Assembly (NCBI RefSeq): GCF_017355365.1
Contig: NZ_JADIJR010000003.1
Location: 62,001-126,000, forward strand
Direction of reading: 5' to 3'
Length of the DNA stretch: 64,000 nt
Source of the DNA: Microbacterium sp. SD291
GTDB lineage: Bacteria; Actinomycetota; Actinomycetes; Actinomycetales; Microbacteriaceae
The notes under the pieces are model-generated. The model ran no database searches. It saw only the letters and a program-made list of their open reading frames with translations, and had not been told where the DNA came from. The position numbers and the translations under genes were made by a program. Of the stretch, positions 54,566 through 63,904 are shown one piece after another; position 1 is the stretch's first letter, and each line of letters starts with the position of its first letter.

Positions 54566-56242
54566 TCACGCCTCGATCACGAGGGGGACGATCATCGGAC
54601 GACGGCGCAGCTTCTGGTTGACCCAGCGGCCGATGGTGCGTCGCACGACCTGCGAGAGCGCGTGCGTGTCGTGCACGCCGTTGCCCGAGGCCTCCTTGAG
54701 AGCCGCGATGATCTTCGGCACCACGTCGTCGAACACCGAGTCGTCCTCGGCGATGCCGCGGGCGTGGATCTCCGGTCCGCTGATGATCCGGCCGGTGCCC
54801 GCGTCGACGACGACGATCACCGAGACGAACCCCTCCTCGCCCAGGATCCGGCGATCCTTGAGGTCGGCATCCGTGATCTCGCCGACGGTGGAGCCGTCGA
54901 CGTACACGAAGCCGAGGTCCAGCTGCCCTACGACGCGCGCCTCGCCGTCGTTGAGGTCGATCACGGTGCCGTTGGATCCGATGAACGTCCGCTCGGCCGG
55001 GATCCCGGTGTCCTGCGCGAGCCTGGCGTTGGCCATCAGGTGACGGTACTCGCCGTGCACGGGGAGCACGTTCTTGGGCTTCAGGATGTTGTAGCAGTAG
55101 ATCAGCTCGCCTGCCGCGGCGTGACCGGAGACGTGCACCTTGGCGTTCGCCTTGTGCACGACGTTCGCGCCGAGCTTCGTGAGACCGTCGATCACGCGGT
55201 AGACCGCGTTCTCGTTGCCGGGGATGAGGCTGGACGCCAGGATCACCGTGTCGCCGGGACCTGGCTCGATCGCGTGGTCGAGGTTGGCCATCCGGCTGAG
55301 CACTGCCATCGGCTCGCCCTGTGACCCGGTGGACATGTAGACGATCTGATCGTCAGGAAGGTCGCGCGCCTTCTTGTAGTCGATGAGCAGCCCCTCGGGC
55401 ACCTTCAGATAGCCGAGGTCCTCGGCGATCGTCATGTTGCGCAGCATGCTGCGACCGAGGAGGGCCACGCGGCGGCCGTGCGCCGCGGCGGCATCCAGAA
55501 CCTGCTGCACCCGGTGCACGTGGCTGGAGAAGCTCGCGACGATCACCCGGCGGGGTGCCTTCCCGATCACCTGGTCCAGGACAGGGCCGATCGACCGCTC
55601 GGTGGGGGTGAAGCCCGGCACGTCGGCGTTCGTGGAGTCGACCAGGAAGAGGTCGACTCCTTCTTCGCCGAGGCGCGAGAACGCGCGGAGGTCGGTGATC
55701 CGGCCGTCGAGCGGCAACTGGTCCATCTTGAAGTCGCCGGTGGCGAGCACCATGCCGGCGGGCGTCCGGATCGCGACGGCGAGGGCGTCCGGGATCGAGT
55801 GGTTGACCGCGACGAACTCGAGGTCGAACGGGCCGACCTGCTCGCGCTGCCCCTCCTTCACCGTGAGCGTGAAGGCCTTGATCCGGTGCTCCTTGAGCTT
55901 CGCCTCGACGAGCGCGAGCGTGAGCCCGGAACCGATCAGCGGGATGTCGCTCTTCAGCCGGAGCAGGTATGGCACTGCGCCGATGTGGTCCTCGTGGCCG
56001 TGTGTGAGGACCACGCCGACGATGTCGTCCAGACGGTTCTTGATCGGCTCGAAGTCGGGCAGGATCAGGTCGACGCCGGGCTGGTGCTCCTCCGGGAAGA
56101 GGACGCCGCAGTCGACGATCAGGATCTTCCCGGCGAACTCGAACATCGTCATGTTCCGGCCGATCTCGCCGAGGCCGCCGAGCGGCGTGACGCGCAGGGT
56201 CCCCTCTTCGAGCGCTGCGGGATCTGCGATGGGGAATGACAT
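54566..56242 (-). CDS. rnj: Ribonuclease J
   Basis: A 558-residue metallo-beta-lactamase/beta-CASP RNase with endo- and 5'-exonuclease activity in mRNA decay and rRNA maturation. GGLGEIGRNMTMFE, the zinc motif VVLTHGHEDHIGA, ATGDFKMDQLP, STGSQGEPMAVLSRMA and VHVSGHAAAGEL are present in order. The C-terminal domain follows. It lies 68 nt downstream of dapA on the same strand, a very common actinobacterial pair. Confidence 0.96.
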   Translation of the reverse strand: MSFPIADPAALEEGTLRVTPLGGLGEIGRNMTMFEFAGKILIVDCGVLFPEEHQPGVDLILPDFEPIKNRLDDIVGVVLTHGHEDHIGAVPYLLRLKSDIPLIGSGLTLALVEAKLKEHRIKAFTLTVKEGQREQVGPFDLEFVAVNHSIPDALAVAIRTPAGMVLATGDFKMDQLPLDGRITDLRAFSRLGEEGVDLFLVDSTNADVPGFTPTERSIGPVLDQVIGKAPRRVIVASFSSHVHRVQQVLDAAAAHGRRVALLGRSMLRNMTIAEDLGYLKVPEGLLIDYKKARDLPDDQIVYMSTGSQGEPMAVLSRMANLDHAIEPGPGDTVILASSLIPGNENAVYRVIDGLTKLGANVVHKANAKVHVSGHAAAGELIYCYNILKPKNVLPVHGEYRHLMANARLAQDTGIPAERTFIGSNGTVIDLNDGEARVVGQLDLGFVYVDGSTVGEITDADLKDRRILGEEGFVSVIVVVDAGTGRIISGPEIHARGIAEDDSVFDDVVPKIIAALKEASGNGVHDTHALSQVVRRTIGRWVNQKLRRRPMIVPLVIEA

Positions 56243-56310
56243 GCGGTCTCCTCAGTCGGACGCTTCTGGCGTCCGTTCGTTCATGGTGACGCGAGTCGGC
56301 GTCCTCTGTC

Positions 56311-57288
56311 TCAGCGCGTCGTGCCGTGCACCTTGGGCAGGGCACCGCCGGCGGCCGCGTTGCGGTCGGGGCGGAAGTTGGAGAAGTCGGCACCGGGAAC
56401 GTCCTTGACGAGGGCGAGCTCGTCCTCGATGAGCGCGGCCTCCCATTCCTCAGGGCCGACGAGCGGGAGCCGGACGCGCGGGCTCGAGATGCGCCCGAGT
56501 CCGTGCAGGATGTACTTCGCCGCCACTGTGCCCGGCACGTGCGTCATCGCCGCGCGCACGAGCGGCTCGAGGCGCTTGTGCTCTGCCGTCGCGGTGGCGA
56601 GGTCGCCGCGGTTCACGGCGTCGACGATCGTGCGGTACGGGGCCGCCGTGATGTTCGCGGTGACGCCGATGAGACCGGTCGCGCCGATCGCGAGATGCGG
56701 GAGCACGTTCGCGTCGTCACCGGAGAAGTACATCAGATCGGTCTGGTTGAGCACGCGGCTCACCTCGGAGAAGTCGCCCTTGGCGTCCTTCACGGCGAGG
56801 ATGTTCGGGTGCTTCGCGAGCCGCAGGATCGTCTCGTACATGATCGGCACGCCGGTGCGGCCGGGGATGTCGTAGAGGATCACCGGAAGGTCGGTGGCGT
56901 CGGCCACGAGCCGGAAGTGCGTGAGGATGCCGGCCTGGGTCGGCTTGTTGTAGTACGGCGTCACGATCATGATGCCGTCGGCGCCGGCCTTCTCGCTGGC
57001 CTTGTAGAGCTCGATCGCGTGCGCCGTCTCATTCGAGCCGCCGCCGGTGATGATCTTCGCGCGACCCGCCGAGACGGATTTGCCGACCTCGACGAGCTTG
57101 AGCTTCTCGGGGTCCGTCAGGGTAGAGGTCTCGCCGGTCGTTCCCGTCACGACGACGCCGTCAGCACCTGCGGTGATGACGTCGTCGATGTGCTTCTCGA
57201 CGGCGGGCCAGTCGACTTCGCCGTCGGCCGTCATCGGAGTGACGAGCGCGACGAGAACCTGTCCGAAGGGGTTGCCCGAGTGCGTCAT
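56311..57288 (-). CDS. dapA: 4-hydroxy-tetrahydrodipicolinate synthase
   Basis: First committed step of lysine/DAP synthesis (pyruvate plus aspartate semialdehyde). The 325-residue TIM barrel has VVTGTTGETSTLTDPEKLKL, the Tyr in IVTPYYNKPTQAG, and the Schiff-base Lys in LAVKDAKGDFSEV. The ATG at 57288 follows TACGCT by 6 nt (leaderless, with GGAGG overlapping). It precedes rnj. Confidence 0.96.
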   Translation of the reverse strand: MTHSGNPFGQVLVALVTPMTADGEVDWPAVEKHIDDVITAGADGVVVTGTTGETSTLTDPEKLKLVEVGKSVSAGRAKIITGGGSNETAHAIELYKASEKAGADGIMIVTPYYNKPTQAGILTHFRLVADATDLPVILYDIPGRTGVPIMYETILRLAKHPNILAVKDAKGDFSEVSRVLNQTDLMYFSGDDANVLPHLAIGATGLIGVTANITAAPYRTIVDAVNRGDLATATAEHKRLEPLVRAAMTHVPGTVAAKYILHGLGRISSPRVRLPLVGPEEWEAALIEDELALVKDVPGADFSNFRPDRNAAAGGALPKVHGTTR

Positions 57289-57371
57289 GCCTCCAGCGTA
57301 TCGGTTCGGATGCCGCTCACCCAGACGCAGTGGCGCCTGTGACGACTCACGACGGCGAGGGCGCGCAGGCC

Positions 57372-58133
57372 TCAGACCCGTCCGCGTCGTGCGACGCGTG
57401 AGCTCAGCGACGGAGGGACGATGCCGGAGAGCCCGACGAGGAGCCTGTAGCGCAGTGACGGGATCGAGACGGCCCTGCCTCGTGCGGCATCACGCAGGCC
57501 AGCACGCACCACGTCCGCAGCGTCCAGCCACATGAACCCCGGCACGCCCTCATGCCCCGGGGCCAGGCCCATGCGCTCGTGGAAGGTCGTGTGGGTGAAC
57601 CCGGGGCAGAGCGCCGTCACGGTGACGCCGTCACGGGAGTACTCGGCGTTCGCCCAGCGGCTGAAGCCGATCACCCAGCCCTTGCATGCCGAGTAGGTCG
57701 AGCGGGAGATGAAGCCGGCGACGGAGGCGACGTTGATGATCCGCCCTCCGCGACCGCGCATCGTCTGCAGCGCCGCGTGCATGAGCCGCATCGGCGCCTC
57801 GACGTGGACGCGAAGATGGCGCGCCTCCTCGGCGATGTCGTTGTCGGCGAACTGCAGCGGGAGGCCGAACCCGGCGTTGTTCACGAGGAGGTCGATCGGG
57901 TCGGAAGCGTCTCGAAGCCGCTCGGCGACGCGCTCGACGTCGCCCTCGAGCGCGAGATCGGCCGGCAGCACCTCGACGGCGACGCCGTGGTCGCTGCGGA
58001 TGCCAGAAGCCACCTCCTCGAGCGCCTCGGCCGACCGTGCGACCAGCACCAGATCGGCACCGCGCCGCGCGAGCGTGCGTGCGAACTCGGCACCGAGGCC
58101 CGCACTGGCGCCGGTGATCAGTGCTGTCGGCAT
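57372..58133 (-). CDS. Short-chain dehydrogenase/reductase
   Basis: A 253-residue classical SDR: cofactor motif ALITGASAGLGAEFARTLARRG, LLVNNAGFGLPL, catalytic Ser in INVASVAGFISRS and YxxxK in YSACKGWVIGF. Downstream of folA with one base between stop and start, so part of the thyA-folA-SDR operon. Substrate unknown; a link to pterin or folate metabolism is only suggested by position. Confidence 0.92.
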   Translation of the reverse strand: MPTALITGASAGLGAEFARTLARRGADLVLVARSAEALEEVASGIRSDHGVAVEVLPADLALEGDVERVAERLRDASDPIDLLVNNAGFGLPLQFADNDIAEEARHLRVHVEAPMRLMHAALQTMRGRGGRIINVASVAGFISRSTYSACKGWVIGFSRWANAEYSRDGVTVTALCPGFTHTTFHERMGLAPGHEGVPGFMWLDAADVVRAGLRDAARGRAVSIPSLRYRLLVGLSGIVPPSLSSRVARRGRV

Positions 58134-58134
58134 C

Positions 58135-58611
58135 TCAGCGCTCGTATCCGAGGAACCGATGGCGGACGCCGCTTCTGGAGGTCTGCCACTCCCCCTCGTC
58201 GACCAGGCGCCATCCTGCCTTGGACGGCGCGTATGCGTCGCCCGCGACGTCGAGGTCGAGCTCGGTGACCTCGAGCCGGTCGGCCTCGCCGATCACCTGA
58301 CGGAAGATCTCCGCGCCGCCGATGATCCAGACCTTCTCCAGCCCGCGGACGGCCTCAGCCACGTTCGCGGCACGCCGCGCACCGTCGGCCGCCCAGTCCT
58401 GCTGGCGCGTGATGACGATGTTCTCGCGTCCGGCGAGCGGGCGGAAGCGGTCAGGAAGGGAGTCCCAGGTCTTGCGTCCCATCACGATCGGCGCTCCGAT
58501 CGTGACCTCCTTGAAGTGCGCGAGGTCCTCCGGCACATGCCACGGCATCCCTCCCTCTGCGCCGATGACCCCGCCGTGCGCCTCGGCCCAGATCAGTCCG
58601 ACCCAGGTCAT
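58135..58611 (-). CDS. folA: Dihydrofolate reductase
   Basis: A 158-residue NADPH-dependent enzyme regenerating tetrahydrofolate. [31 protein letters not shown] has the conserved Trp and acidic active-site residue, [12 protein letters not shown] and [12 protein letters not shown] the NADPH-binding segments, and [13 protein letters not shown] the C-terminal strand. Overlaps thyA by 4 nt (ATGA), tying it to the dihydrofolate made by thymidylate synthase. Confidence 0.96.
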   Translation of the reverse strand: MTWVGLIWAEAHGGVIGAEGGMPWHVPEDLAHFKEVTIGAPIVMGRKTWDSLPDRFRPLAGRENIVITRQQDWAADGARRAANVAEAVRGLEKVWIIGGAEIFRQVIGEADRLEVTELDLDVAGDAYAPSKAGWRLVDEGEWQTSRSGVRHRFLGYER

Positions 58612-59417
58612 ACCGCCACCGCCGCGCGGATCGGGGCGTGATGCTGATAGTCCTCGACGATGAAGTCGTCGTAGCGGTAGTCGAGGATCGACTCGGGCGT
58701 GCGGGCGAAGCGCAGCTTCGGGTACGGGAACGGGTCTCGCGTCAGCTGCTCGCGCACCTGCTCGATGTGGTTGTCGTAGATGTGGCAGTCGCCGCCCGTC
58801 CAGACGAAGTCACCCGGCTCGAGCCCGACCTGCTGCGCGATCATCATCGTCAGCAGCGCGTAGGACGCGATGTTGAACGGGACGCCGAGGAACAGGTCGG
58901 CGCTGCGCTGGTACAGCTGGCAGGAGAGCCGGCCGTCTGCGACGTAGAACTGGAAGAGCGCGTGGCACGGAGCCAGCGCCATGTCGGGGATGTCGGCGGG
59001 GTTCCAGGCGGACACGATGAGCCGACGCGAGTCGGGAGTCTGCCGGATCTGCTCGATGACCTCGGACAACTGGTCGATGCTCTCCCCGTCGGGGGTCGGC
59101 CAGGATCGCCACTGCACCCCGTAGACGGGGCCGAGGTCGCCGGACTCATCGGCCCACTCGTCCCAGATGGTCACGCCGTTCTCCTGCAGCCAGCGCACGT
59201 TGGAGGAGCCGCGGAGGAACCAGAGCAGCTCGTACGCGATCGACTTGAAGTGCACGCGCTTCGTCGTGATCAGCGGGAAGCCCTGGGAAAGATCGAAGCG
59301 GATCTGCCGGCCGAAGACGCTGGTCGTCCCCGTTCCGGTGCGATCCGACTTGTGCGTGCCGGTCTCCAGCACGTCACGGAGCAGGTCTTCATACGGCGTC
59401 GGGACGGCTGCGCTCAT
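58608..59417 (-). CDS. thyA: Thymidylate synthase
   Basis: Methylates dUMP with methylene-tetrahydrofolate. A 269-residue ThyA: nucleophile Cys in [15 protein letters not shown], preceded by [10 protein letters not shown], plus [24 protein letters not shown]. The start is ATG 59417 ([13 protein letters not shown]), following TAGTCT by 7 nt; the frame upstream to 59486 is not homology-like. First gene of the thyA-folA-SDR operon. Confidence 0.97.
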   Translation of the reverse strand: MSAAVPTPYEDLLRDVLETGTHKSDRTGTGTTSVFGRQIRFDLSQGFPLITTKRVHFKSIAYELLWFLRGSSNVRWLQENGVTIWDEWADESGDLGPVYGVQWRSWPTPDGESIDQLSEVIEQIRQTPDSRRLIVSAWNPADIPDMALAPCHALFQFYVADGRLSCQLYQRSADLFLGVPFNIASYALLTMMIAQQVGLEPGDFVWTGGDCHIYDNHIEQVREQLTRDPFPYPKLRFARTPESILDYRYDDFIVEDYQHHAPIRAAVAV

Positions 59418-59512
59418 GACTGCCAGACTACCCGGCGCCGACGGCATCCGGCCGTTCGTCATCATGTGAAACATCGGCCCCGGCATCTCTCCGCCGGACG
59501 TACTCTCGACCC

Positions 59513-59926
59513 ATGTCGCCCGTACTCGCCCTGTCCTTCGCCGCAGCGCTCCTGGTGCTGGCAGTGGTGGCCGGCGTGGTTCTGCGGCTCCTCGACGGCC
59601 GGCGAAGGGGCGGCGGTCACCTCCGGTTCGATCCGGCGGACGCCTCGGCCACAGTGCTCGGAGAGCGGGCGACCCTCGTGCAGTTCAGCACCGAGATGTG
59701 CGCGCGCTGCCCTCAGGTGAGGCGGATGCTGAACGACTACGCCTCCGATCATGACGGGCTCGCCCACGTCGAGGTCGATCTGACGCACCGCCCCGAGCTC
59801 TCGGCCAGGTACAGGGTGCTGTCGACCCCCACCACGTTCGTCGTCGACGGCTCCGGCGCCGTGCGCGCACGTTTTCACGGCGTGCCGCACCGGCACGCCC
59901 TCACCGAGGCACTCGCAGCCGTCTGA
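59513..59926 (+). CDS. Membrane-anchored thioredoxin-like protein
   Basis: A 137-residue protein with an N-terminal helix ([23 protein letters not shown]) and a thioredoxin fold containing the dithiol CARC in [19 protein letters not shown], and the cis-Pro loop [14 protein letters not shown]. The catalytic domain may face either side depending on topology; the positive residues after the helix favour cytoplasm. The ATG at 59513 follows TACTCT by 6 nt. First of three plus-strand genes with redox-type Cys (thioredoxin, DUF4395, OsmC). Confidence 0.88.
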   Translation: MSPVLALSFAAALLVLAVVAGVVLRLLDGRRRGGGHLRFDPADASATVLGERATLVQFSTEMCARCPQVRRMLNDYASDHDGLAHVEVDLTHRPELSARYRVLSTPTTFVVDGSGAVRARFHGVPHRHALTEALAAV

Positions 59927-59947
59927 GCCGCGAAGACTGGAGCAGAG

Positions 59948-60448
59948 ATGACCCCTCCCGCCGGCATCGACCCACGCGGCCCGCGCTTCGCGGCCACGAT
60001 CACCGCGATCCTGCTGCTGTTCGCGACGTTCCTCGCGCTGATCGGGAGTTCGGCGAATGCGGCCTCCGCTTCCCTCGCGCAGCGAGTCCTCGACCCCGGG
60101 TTCCTTCTCGCGGTCGTGATCGCTGCGCTCTTCCTCTGGAGCGTGACCTCCCCCGCGACCGCACCGTGGGGTGCGCTGTTCCGCAGCGCGATCCGCCCGC
60201 GCCTCACGCCGCCGGACGAGCTCGAGGACCCGCGTCCGCCGCGCTTCGCCCAGGGTGTGGGGCTTCTCGTCGTCGGAATCGGCATCGTCCTGCACCTGAT
60301 CGGCGTCCCGTGGGCGCTGCCGATCGCGACGGCCGCGGCCTTCATCGCCGCGTTCCTGAACGCCGCATTCGCGTTCTGCCTCGGCTGCCAGATCTACCTG
60401 CTGCTGCAGCGAGCGGGGATCGTCGGGCGCGACACCTCGGCGGCCTGA
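59948..60448 (+). CDS. DUF4395 membrane protein
   Basis: A 166-residue protein with about four transmembrane helices (FAATITAILLLFATFLALIG, FLLAVVIAALFLWSV, GVGLLVVGIGIVLHLIG, ATAAAFIAAFLNAAFAFCLG) and the DUF4395 signature PRGPRFAA near the N-terminus. The Cys pair in FAFCLGCQIYLLL at the membrane surface resembles a redox dithiol. It lies 21 nt after the thioredoxin-like gene, a recurrent actinobacterial pair, suggesting the two exchange electrons across the membrane (inference). Confidence 0.88.
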   Translation: MTPPAGIDPRGPRFAATITAILLLFATFLALIGSSANAASASLAQRVLDPGFLLAVVIAALFLWSVTSPATAPWGALFRSAIRPRLTPPDELEDPRPPRFAQGVGLLVVGIGIVLHLIGVPWALPIATAAAFIAAFLNAAFAFCLGCQIYLLLQRAGIVGRDTSAA

Positions 60449-60528
60449 CGGTTCCGCGGCGCCACAGCCGTCGGTAGGCTGGCGGGACGCGACGCTGCGC
60501 ACCGGCAGCGCGAGAACTCGGAGGAACC

Positions 60529-60951
60529 ATGCCTGTCACCAGTGAAGCCGCAGCCACCTGGACCGGATCGCTCTTCGAGGGGTCGGGAACCGTCGCGTTC
60601 TCGTCATCGAACCTCGGCACCTTCCCGATCAACTGGAAGGCGCGCAGCGAGGGCAGCGAAACCACGACCACCCCTGAGGAGCTCATCGCCGCCGCGCACG
60701 CCTCCTGCTTCAGCATGGCGTTCTCTCTCGCGCTGGCCGAGAACGGCACTCCGCCGGAGAGCCTCAACACGAGCGCGTCCGTGACGTTCAAGCCCGGTAC
60801 CGGCATCACCGGCAGCCACCTCAACGTGAACGCCGTCGTCCCCGGCATCTCTCCGGAGAAGTTCCAGGAGCTCGCTGAGGGCGCGAAGGCGGGCTGCCCC
60901 GTGTCGCAGGCGCTGTCGATCGAGATCACTCTCGAGGCGACGCTCGCCTGA
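60529..60951 (+). CDS. OsmC-family peroxiredoxin
   Basis: A 140-residue OsmC-type hydroperoxide reductase. The two redox Cys are in AAAHASCFSMAFSLAL and AKAGCPVSQALSIEITL, the standard positions. Detoxifies organic hydroperoxides in the cytoplasm using dithiols. The ATG at 60529 has GGAGGAACC directly upstream. Third of the thiol-redox genes here, but 80 nt after DUF4395 with a likely own promoter (GGTAGGCTGGC in the gap). It converges with the next gene with a 2-nt gap. Confidence 0.93.
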   Translation: MPVTSEAAATWTGSLFEGSGTVAFSSSNLGTFPINWKARSEGSETTTTPEELIAAAHASCFSMAFSLALAENGTPPESLNTSASVTFKPGTGITGSHLNVNAVVPGISPEKFQELAEGAKAGCPVSQALSIEITLEATLA

Positions 60952-60953
60952 GC

Positions 60954-61394
60954 TCAGCGGCGTGCGCGTGCGAGGCTGATCGCCTCGCGGATGCTGGCGC
61001 GGGCGTCCTTGCGACGCCCCGCCGCATCCTGCACGACGCCGAGCCGATAGCGCGCGCGCCAGTCCGCAGGCGCGGCATGCGCCTCCGCCGTGTACCGGGA
61101 GACCAGCGGGCCGGCATCGGCGCGCGCGATCCTGCCGCTCGGTGTGAGCTCCGTCTCGACCGGCGGCATCCCGCCCTCATCGTCGAGCGTGCGGCCGAGC
61201 CGGTCGGCCGCGAAGCCGAACTGCATCTCGCGGATCAGCGCCCACGCCCCCAGGGGTGCGAGCACGATCAGCGCGACGCCCATTCCGATCGACACCGGTG
61301 TGCCCACCGCGATGAACATCACCGCGAGCCAGACCACCACGGCGAGATAGACCAGCAGGGCGGCGCCCATCAGGGCGACGCCGATGCGCGACAT
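60954..61394 (-). CDS. Two-helix membrane protein with C-terminal helical repeat
   Basis: A 146-residue protein: two transmembrane helices (VALMGAALLVYLAVVVWLAVMF; IGMGVALIVLAPLGAWALI), then a cytoplasmic region whose end (ADWRARYRLGVVQDAAGRRKDARASIREAISLA) looks like one TPR-type helix pair. The ATG overlaps the dapB stop by 1 nt (TGATG), so translation is coupled to dapB. No family recognised and no link to lysine synthesis is known. Confidence 0.8.
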   Translation of the reverse strand: MSRIGVALMGAALLVYLAVVVWLAVMFIAVGTPVSIGMGVALIVLAPLGAWALIREMQFGFAADRLGRTLDDEGGMPPVETELTPSGRIARADAGPLVSRYTAEAHAAPADWRARYRLGVVQDAAGRRKDARASIREAISLARARR

Positions 61395-62134
61395 CACGAG
61401 CGGATGCCGATGTCGATCATGTTCTCCAGCCCCACCACGACGCCCTCGGCGCTCAGCGCGTAGGGCACCGCCAGCCGGATGCCGGGCGCATAGGCGAGCG
61501 CCGGCTCGATCGTGTCGTGCGTGAACGTCAGCGACTCGCCGGGGCCTGACAGGATGACGTCCTGCCTGGCGACGACGCCGGGGCGGCGCAGCGAGTGGAT
61601 CGGCACGCTGCCGACCTGCTGGCCACGTGCCCGCTGATCCGCGTGCGGCGCGCTCACCGGTCCCTGCTCCGCACGGGCGGCCGCGATCAGCTCGGCAGTG
61701 CGCACCGCGGTGCCGCTCGGCGAGTCGATCTTCGTCTCGCGATGCGCCTCGATGATCTCGGCTGATCCGAAGAAGGGGGCGGCCGCCGCGGCCAGCGCCG
61801 AGCCGAGGACCGAGCCGAGCGAGAAGTTCGGGATGAACACGGCGCCGGTGCCGGCGGCCTCGACGAGCGGCCGCATGAGCGCGATGCGCTCGGCCGACCA
61901 GCCGGAGGTCGCGACGAGCACGTTGATGCCGCGTTCGATCGCGGCGCGGACCACTTCGATGCTGACCTGCGGCGTCGTGGCGTCGACGACGAGCTCCGCG
62001 CCGTCGAGCTCTGACATCTCGCTCGACGAGCTGAGGACCCTGCTCACCTCGAAGCCGTCGAGTTCGTCGATCACCGCGTGGATGATCGAGCCGAGCTTCC
62101 CGGTCCCGCCGACGAGGGCTACCTGCGTGGTCAT
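61394..62134 (-). CDS. dapB: 4-hydroxy-tetrahydrodipicolinate reductase
   Basis: Second step of the DAP pathway after DapA. The 246-residue protein has the Rossmann motif VALVGGTGKLGSIIHAVI (G-x-x-G-x-x-G), VVDATTPQVSIEVV, and the substrate-binding E-x-H-R-x-x-K-x-D-x-P-S-G-T-A segment EAHRETKIDSPSGTA. The ATG at 62134 follows TAGACT by 6 nt (leaderless). Confidence 0.96.
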   Translation of the reverse strand: MTTQVALVGGTGKLGSIIHAVIDELDGFEVSRVLSSSSEMSELDGAELVVDATTPQVSIEVVRAAIERGINVLVATSGWSAERIALMRPLVEAAGTGAVFIPNFSLGSVLGSALAAAAAPFFGSAEIIEAHRETKIDSPSGTAVRTAELIAAARAEQGPVSAPHADQRARGQQVGSVPIHSLRRPGVVARQDVILSGPGESLTFTHDTIEPALAYAPGIRLAVPYALSAEGVVVGLENMIDIGIRS

Positions 62135-62193
62135 GCATCCAGTCTATTTCGCGGGCGGAGCGCCGAGACGCGCCGCGCGGCGGTCGGTGCGAC

Positions 62194-62796
62194 TCAGACG
62201 GGCATGCCGTCGGGGATGCCCGTGCGCAGCTCGACCGGCAGGTGACCCGTGTCGTTGTGGGTCAGGAGCGTCCACGGACGCCCCTGCTTCTGCGCGATCA
62301 CGCTGAGCCCGCAGTGCGCCTGATTCAGCGTCATCCAGCGCCACTCCGGCGCGCCGAGCACCTCGCGGACGAACCAGGAGATCACGAAGTTGTGAGTGAT
62401 GAGCACCTCGTGCACGTCGCCGGTCTTGCGCACCAGGAACTCGTTCACCGCGTCGGCCATCTGGGCGCGGCCGGCCTCGATCTCGGCCTCGGTGATCGAC
62501 CCGAAGAACGGCTCGAAGGCCGCAGGGGTGTCTTCGGTCATCCCGGTGGGCACGCAGTCGAAGAGCAGCGCCGTCGGCTCCGGGTCGACGGAGGGAAGGC
62601 GCGCCGCGACCGCACGCGCGGTCTCGTTCGCGCGCAGCAGCGGCGAATGCCAGACCGCGTTCAGCGGGAGCCCGGAGAGCCGGTCGGCGATCAGCTCGGC
62701 CTGACGCTGCCCCCGCGGTGAGAGGGGTCCGTCGGCGAGGCCGTGCTCGGCATCCTGATGTTCACCGTGTCTGACCAGATATATGTAGTGCGTCAC
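62194..62796 (-). CDS. Histidine phosphatase-family protein
   Basis: A 200-residue member of the phosphoglycerate-mutase-like histidine phosphatases: phospho-acceptor His in IYLVRHGEHQDAEHG, GPLSPRGQRQAELIADRLSG, VWHSPLLRANETARAVAARL, and the second His in EVLITHNFVISWFVREV. Substrate unknown. The GTG start at 62796 is the likely one; TAGGGT about 45 nt upstream is a possible -10. Confidence 0.9.
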   Translation of the reverse strand: MTHYIYLVRHGEHQDAEHGLADGPLSPRGQRQAELIADRLSGLPLNAVWHSPLLRANETARAVAARLPSVDPEPTALLFDCVPTGMTEDTPAAFEPFFGSITEAEIEAGRAQMADAVNEFLVRKTGDVHEVLITHNFVISWFVREVLGAPEWRWMTLNQAHCGLSVIAQKQGRPWTLLTHNDTGHLPVELRTGIPDGMPV

Positions 62797-62875
62797 AACT
62801 CGCTCGCTTCATCGCCAGCATCCGCCGGGCTTCACTCCACCCTATGACAGGTATGTGACAGGCGCGTGACGACGC

Positions 62876-63904
62876 TCAGTTGCCGGCGCGGGTGAGCTCG
62901 GCGATCTGCGTGCGCGACAGCGTGACGCCCGCGCCCTGCATCAGCTCGTCGACGTGCTCGGTCGCGAAGGTGTTCACGATGGGAGCGGCGATCGTGCGCT
63001 GCGCGAGCAGCCACGCGATCGAGACGGCGGCGACGGGCACGACGAGTTCGGCGGCGACCTGGTCGAGCGCACGGAGGATCTTGATCCCCCGGCGGTTGAG
63101 GTGCCCGCGCAGCTGATCACCGCGCACTCCCCGCTGCGTCTCCGCCTTACGCCGATGGCGCCCGGAGAGGAAGCCGTGCTCCAGCGCGTGCGACGGGGTG
63201 ACCGCGAGGTTCTGCGCGCCGGCGACCAGCCGCAGGTCTCCCTCGAACGGCTGCCGCCGGATCAGGTTGTATGGCGCGTCGATGACCTCGATGCGCGGGT
63301 AACCGGCCGAGGCCAGGATCCGCCCCTCGACGAGTCGCTCAGGGGCGAACCCGAACGCGCCCACCGAGCCGACCTTGCCCGCCTCGACCAGCCACTCCAC
63401 AGTGGCGAGGCTGTCTTCGAGGTTGGTGGTGGCGTCGAGGGTGGCGTCGAGGTACAGGACGTCGATCCGATCGACTCCGAGCCGGGTGAGCGAGCCCTCC
63501 ACGGCACGGACGAGATTCACCGATCCGAGGCCGGGGTTGTCTGCGTGCGCGCCGATGCGGACGCTGAGAAGGGTCCGGTCGCGCTGGCCGCGCGAGCGCA
63601 GCCACTGGCCGATGATGTGCTCGCTGCGGCCGCCGGAGAAGCCGTCTGCGGTGTGGATCGCGTTGCCGCCGAACTCGACGTACCGGTCGAGGATGCCGTG
63701 GCTGGTCTCGAGATCGACGTTCCAGCCGAATTCGGCGGCGCCGAGCATGAGCGGGAAGGTCTCGAGTCCGGTCTCGCCGAGCGGGACGCGGATGCTCTCT
63801 CCGACGCCGGGTCCGACGATCGGGATGGGTGCGGACGGATGCTCGCTGGCCCCGGTCTGCGCGCGCTCTGCCGACGCTCCTGCGCCTACGCCGAACAACC
63901 GCAT
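62876..63904 (-). CDS. Aldo/keto reductase-fold protein lacking the catalytic tetrad
   Basis: A 342-residue protein of the AKR TIM-barrel family. The AKR pattern is followed closely, but the four catalytic positions differ: Asp of DTA is His84 (AIHTADGF), Tyr is Phe89, Lys is Arg116 (LLSVRIG), and His is Asp153 (VLYLDATLD). SGGRSEHIIGQWL, VEASL-like VRAVEGSLTRLGVDRIDVLYL and VEAGKVGSVGAFGFAPE keep the fold. It is therefore probably not an oxidoreductase in the normal way. The ATG at 63904 has a GTGAGGA only 2 nt upstream. The 96 nt to the window edge show no further gene. Confidence 0.9.
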   Translation of the reverse strand: MRLFGVGAGASAERAQTGASEHPSAPIPIVGPGVGESIRVPLGETGLETFPLMLGAAEFGWNVDLETSHGILDRYVEFGGNAIHTADGFSGGRSEHIIGQWLRSRGQRDRTLLSVRIGAHADNPGLGSVNLVRAVEGSLTRLGVDRIDVLYLDATLDATTNLEDSLATVEWLVEAGKVGSVGAFGFAPERLVEGRILASAGYPRIEVIDAPYNLIRRQPFEGDLRLVAGAQNLAVTPSHALEHGFLSGRHRRKAETQRGVRGDQLRGHLNRRGIKILRALDQVAAELVVPVAAVSIAWLLAQRTIAAPIVNTFATEHVDELMQGAGVTLSRTQIAELTRAGN

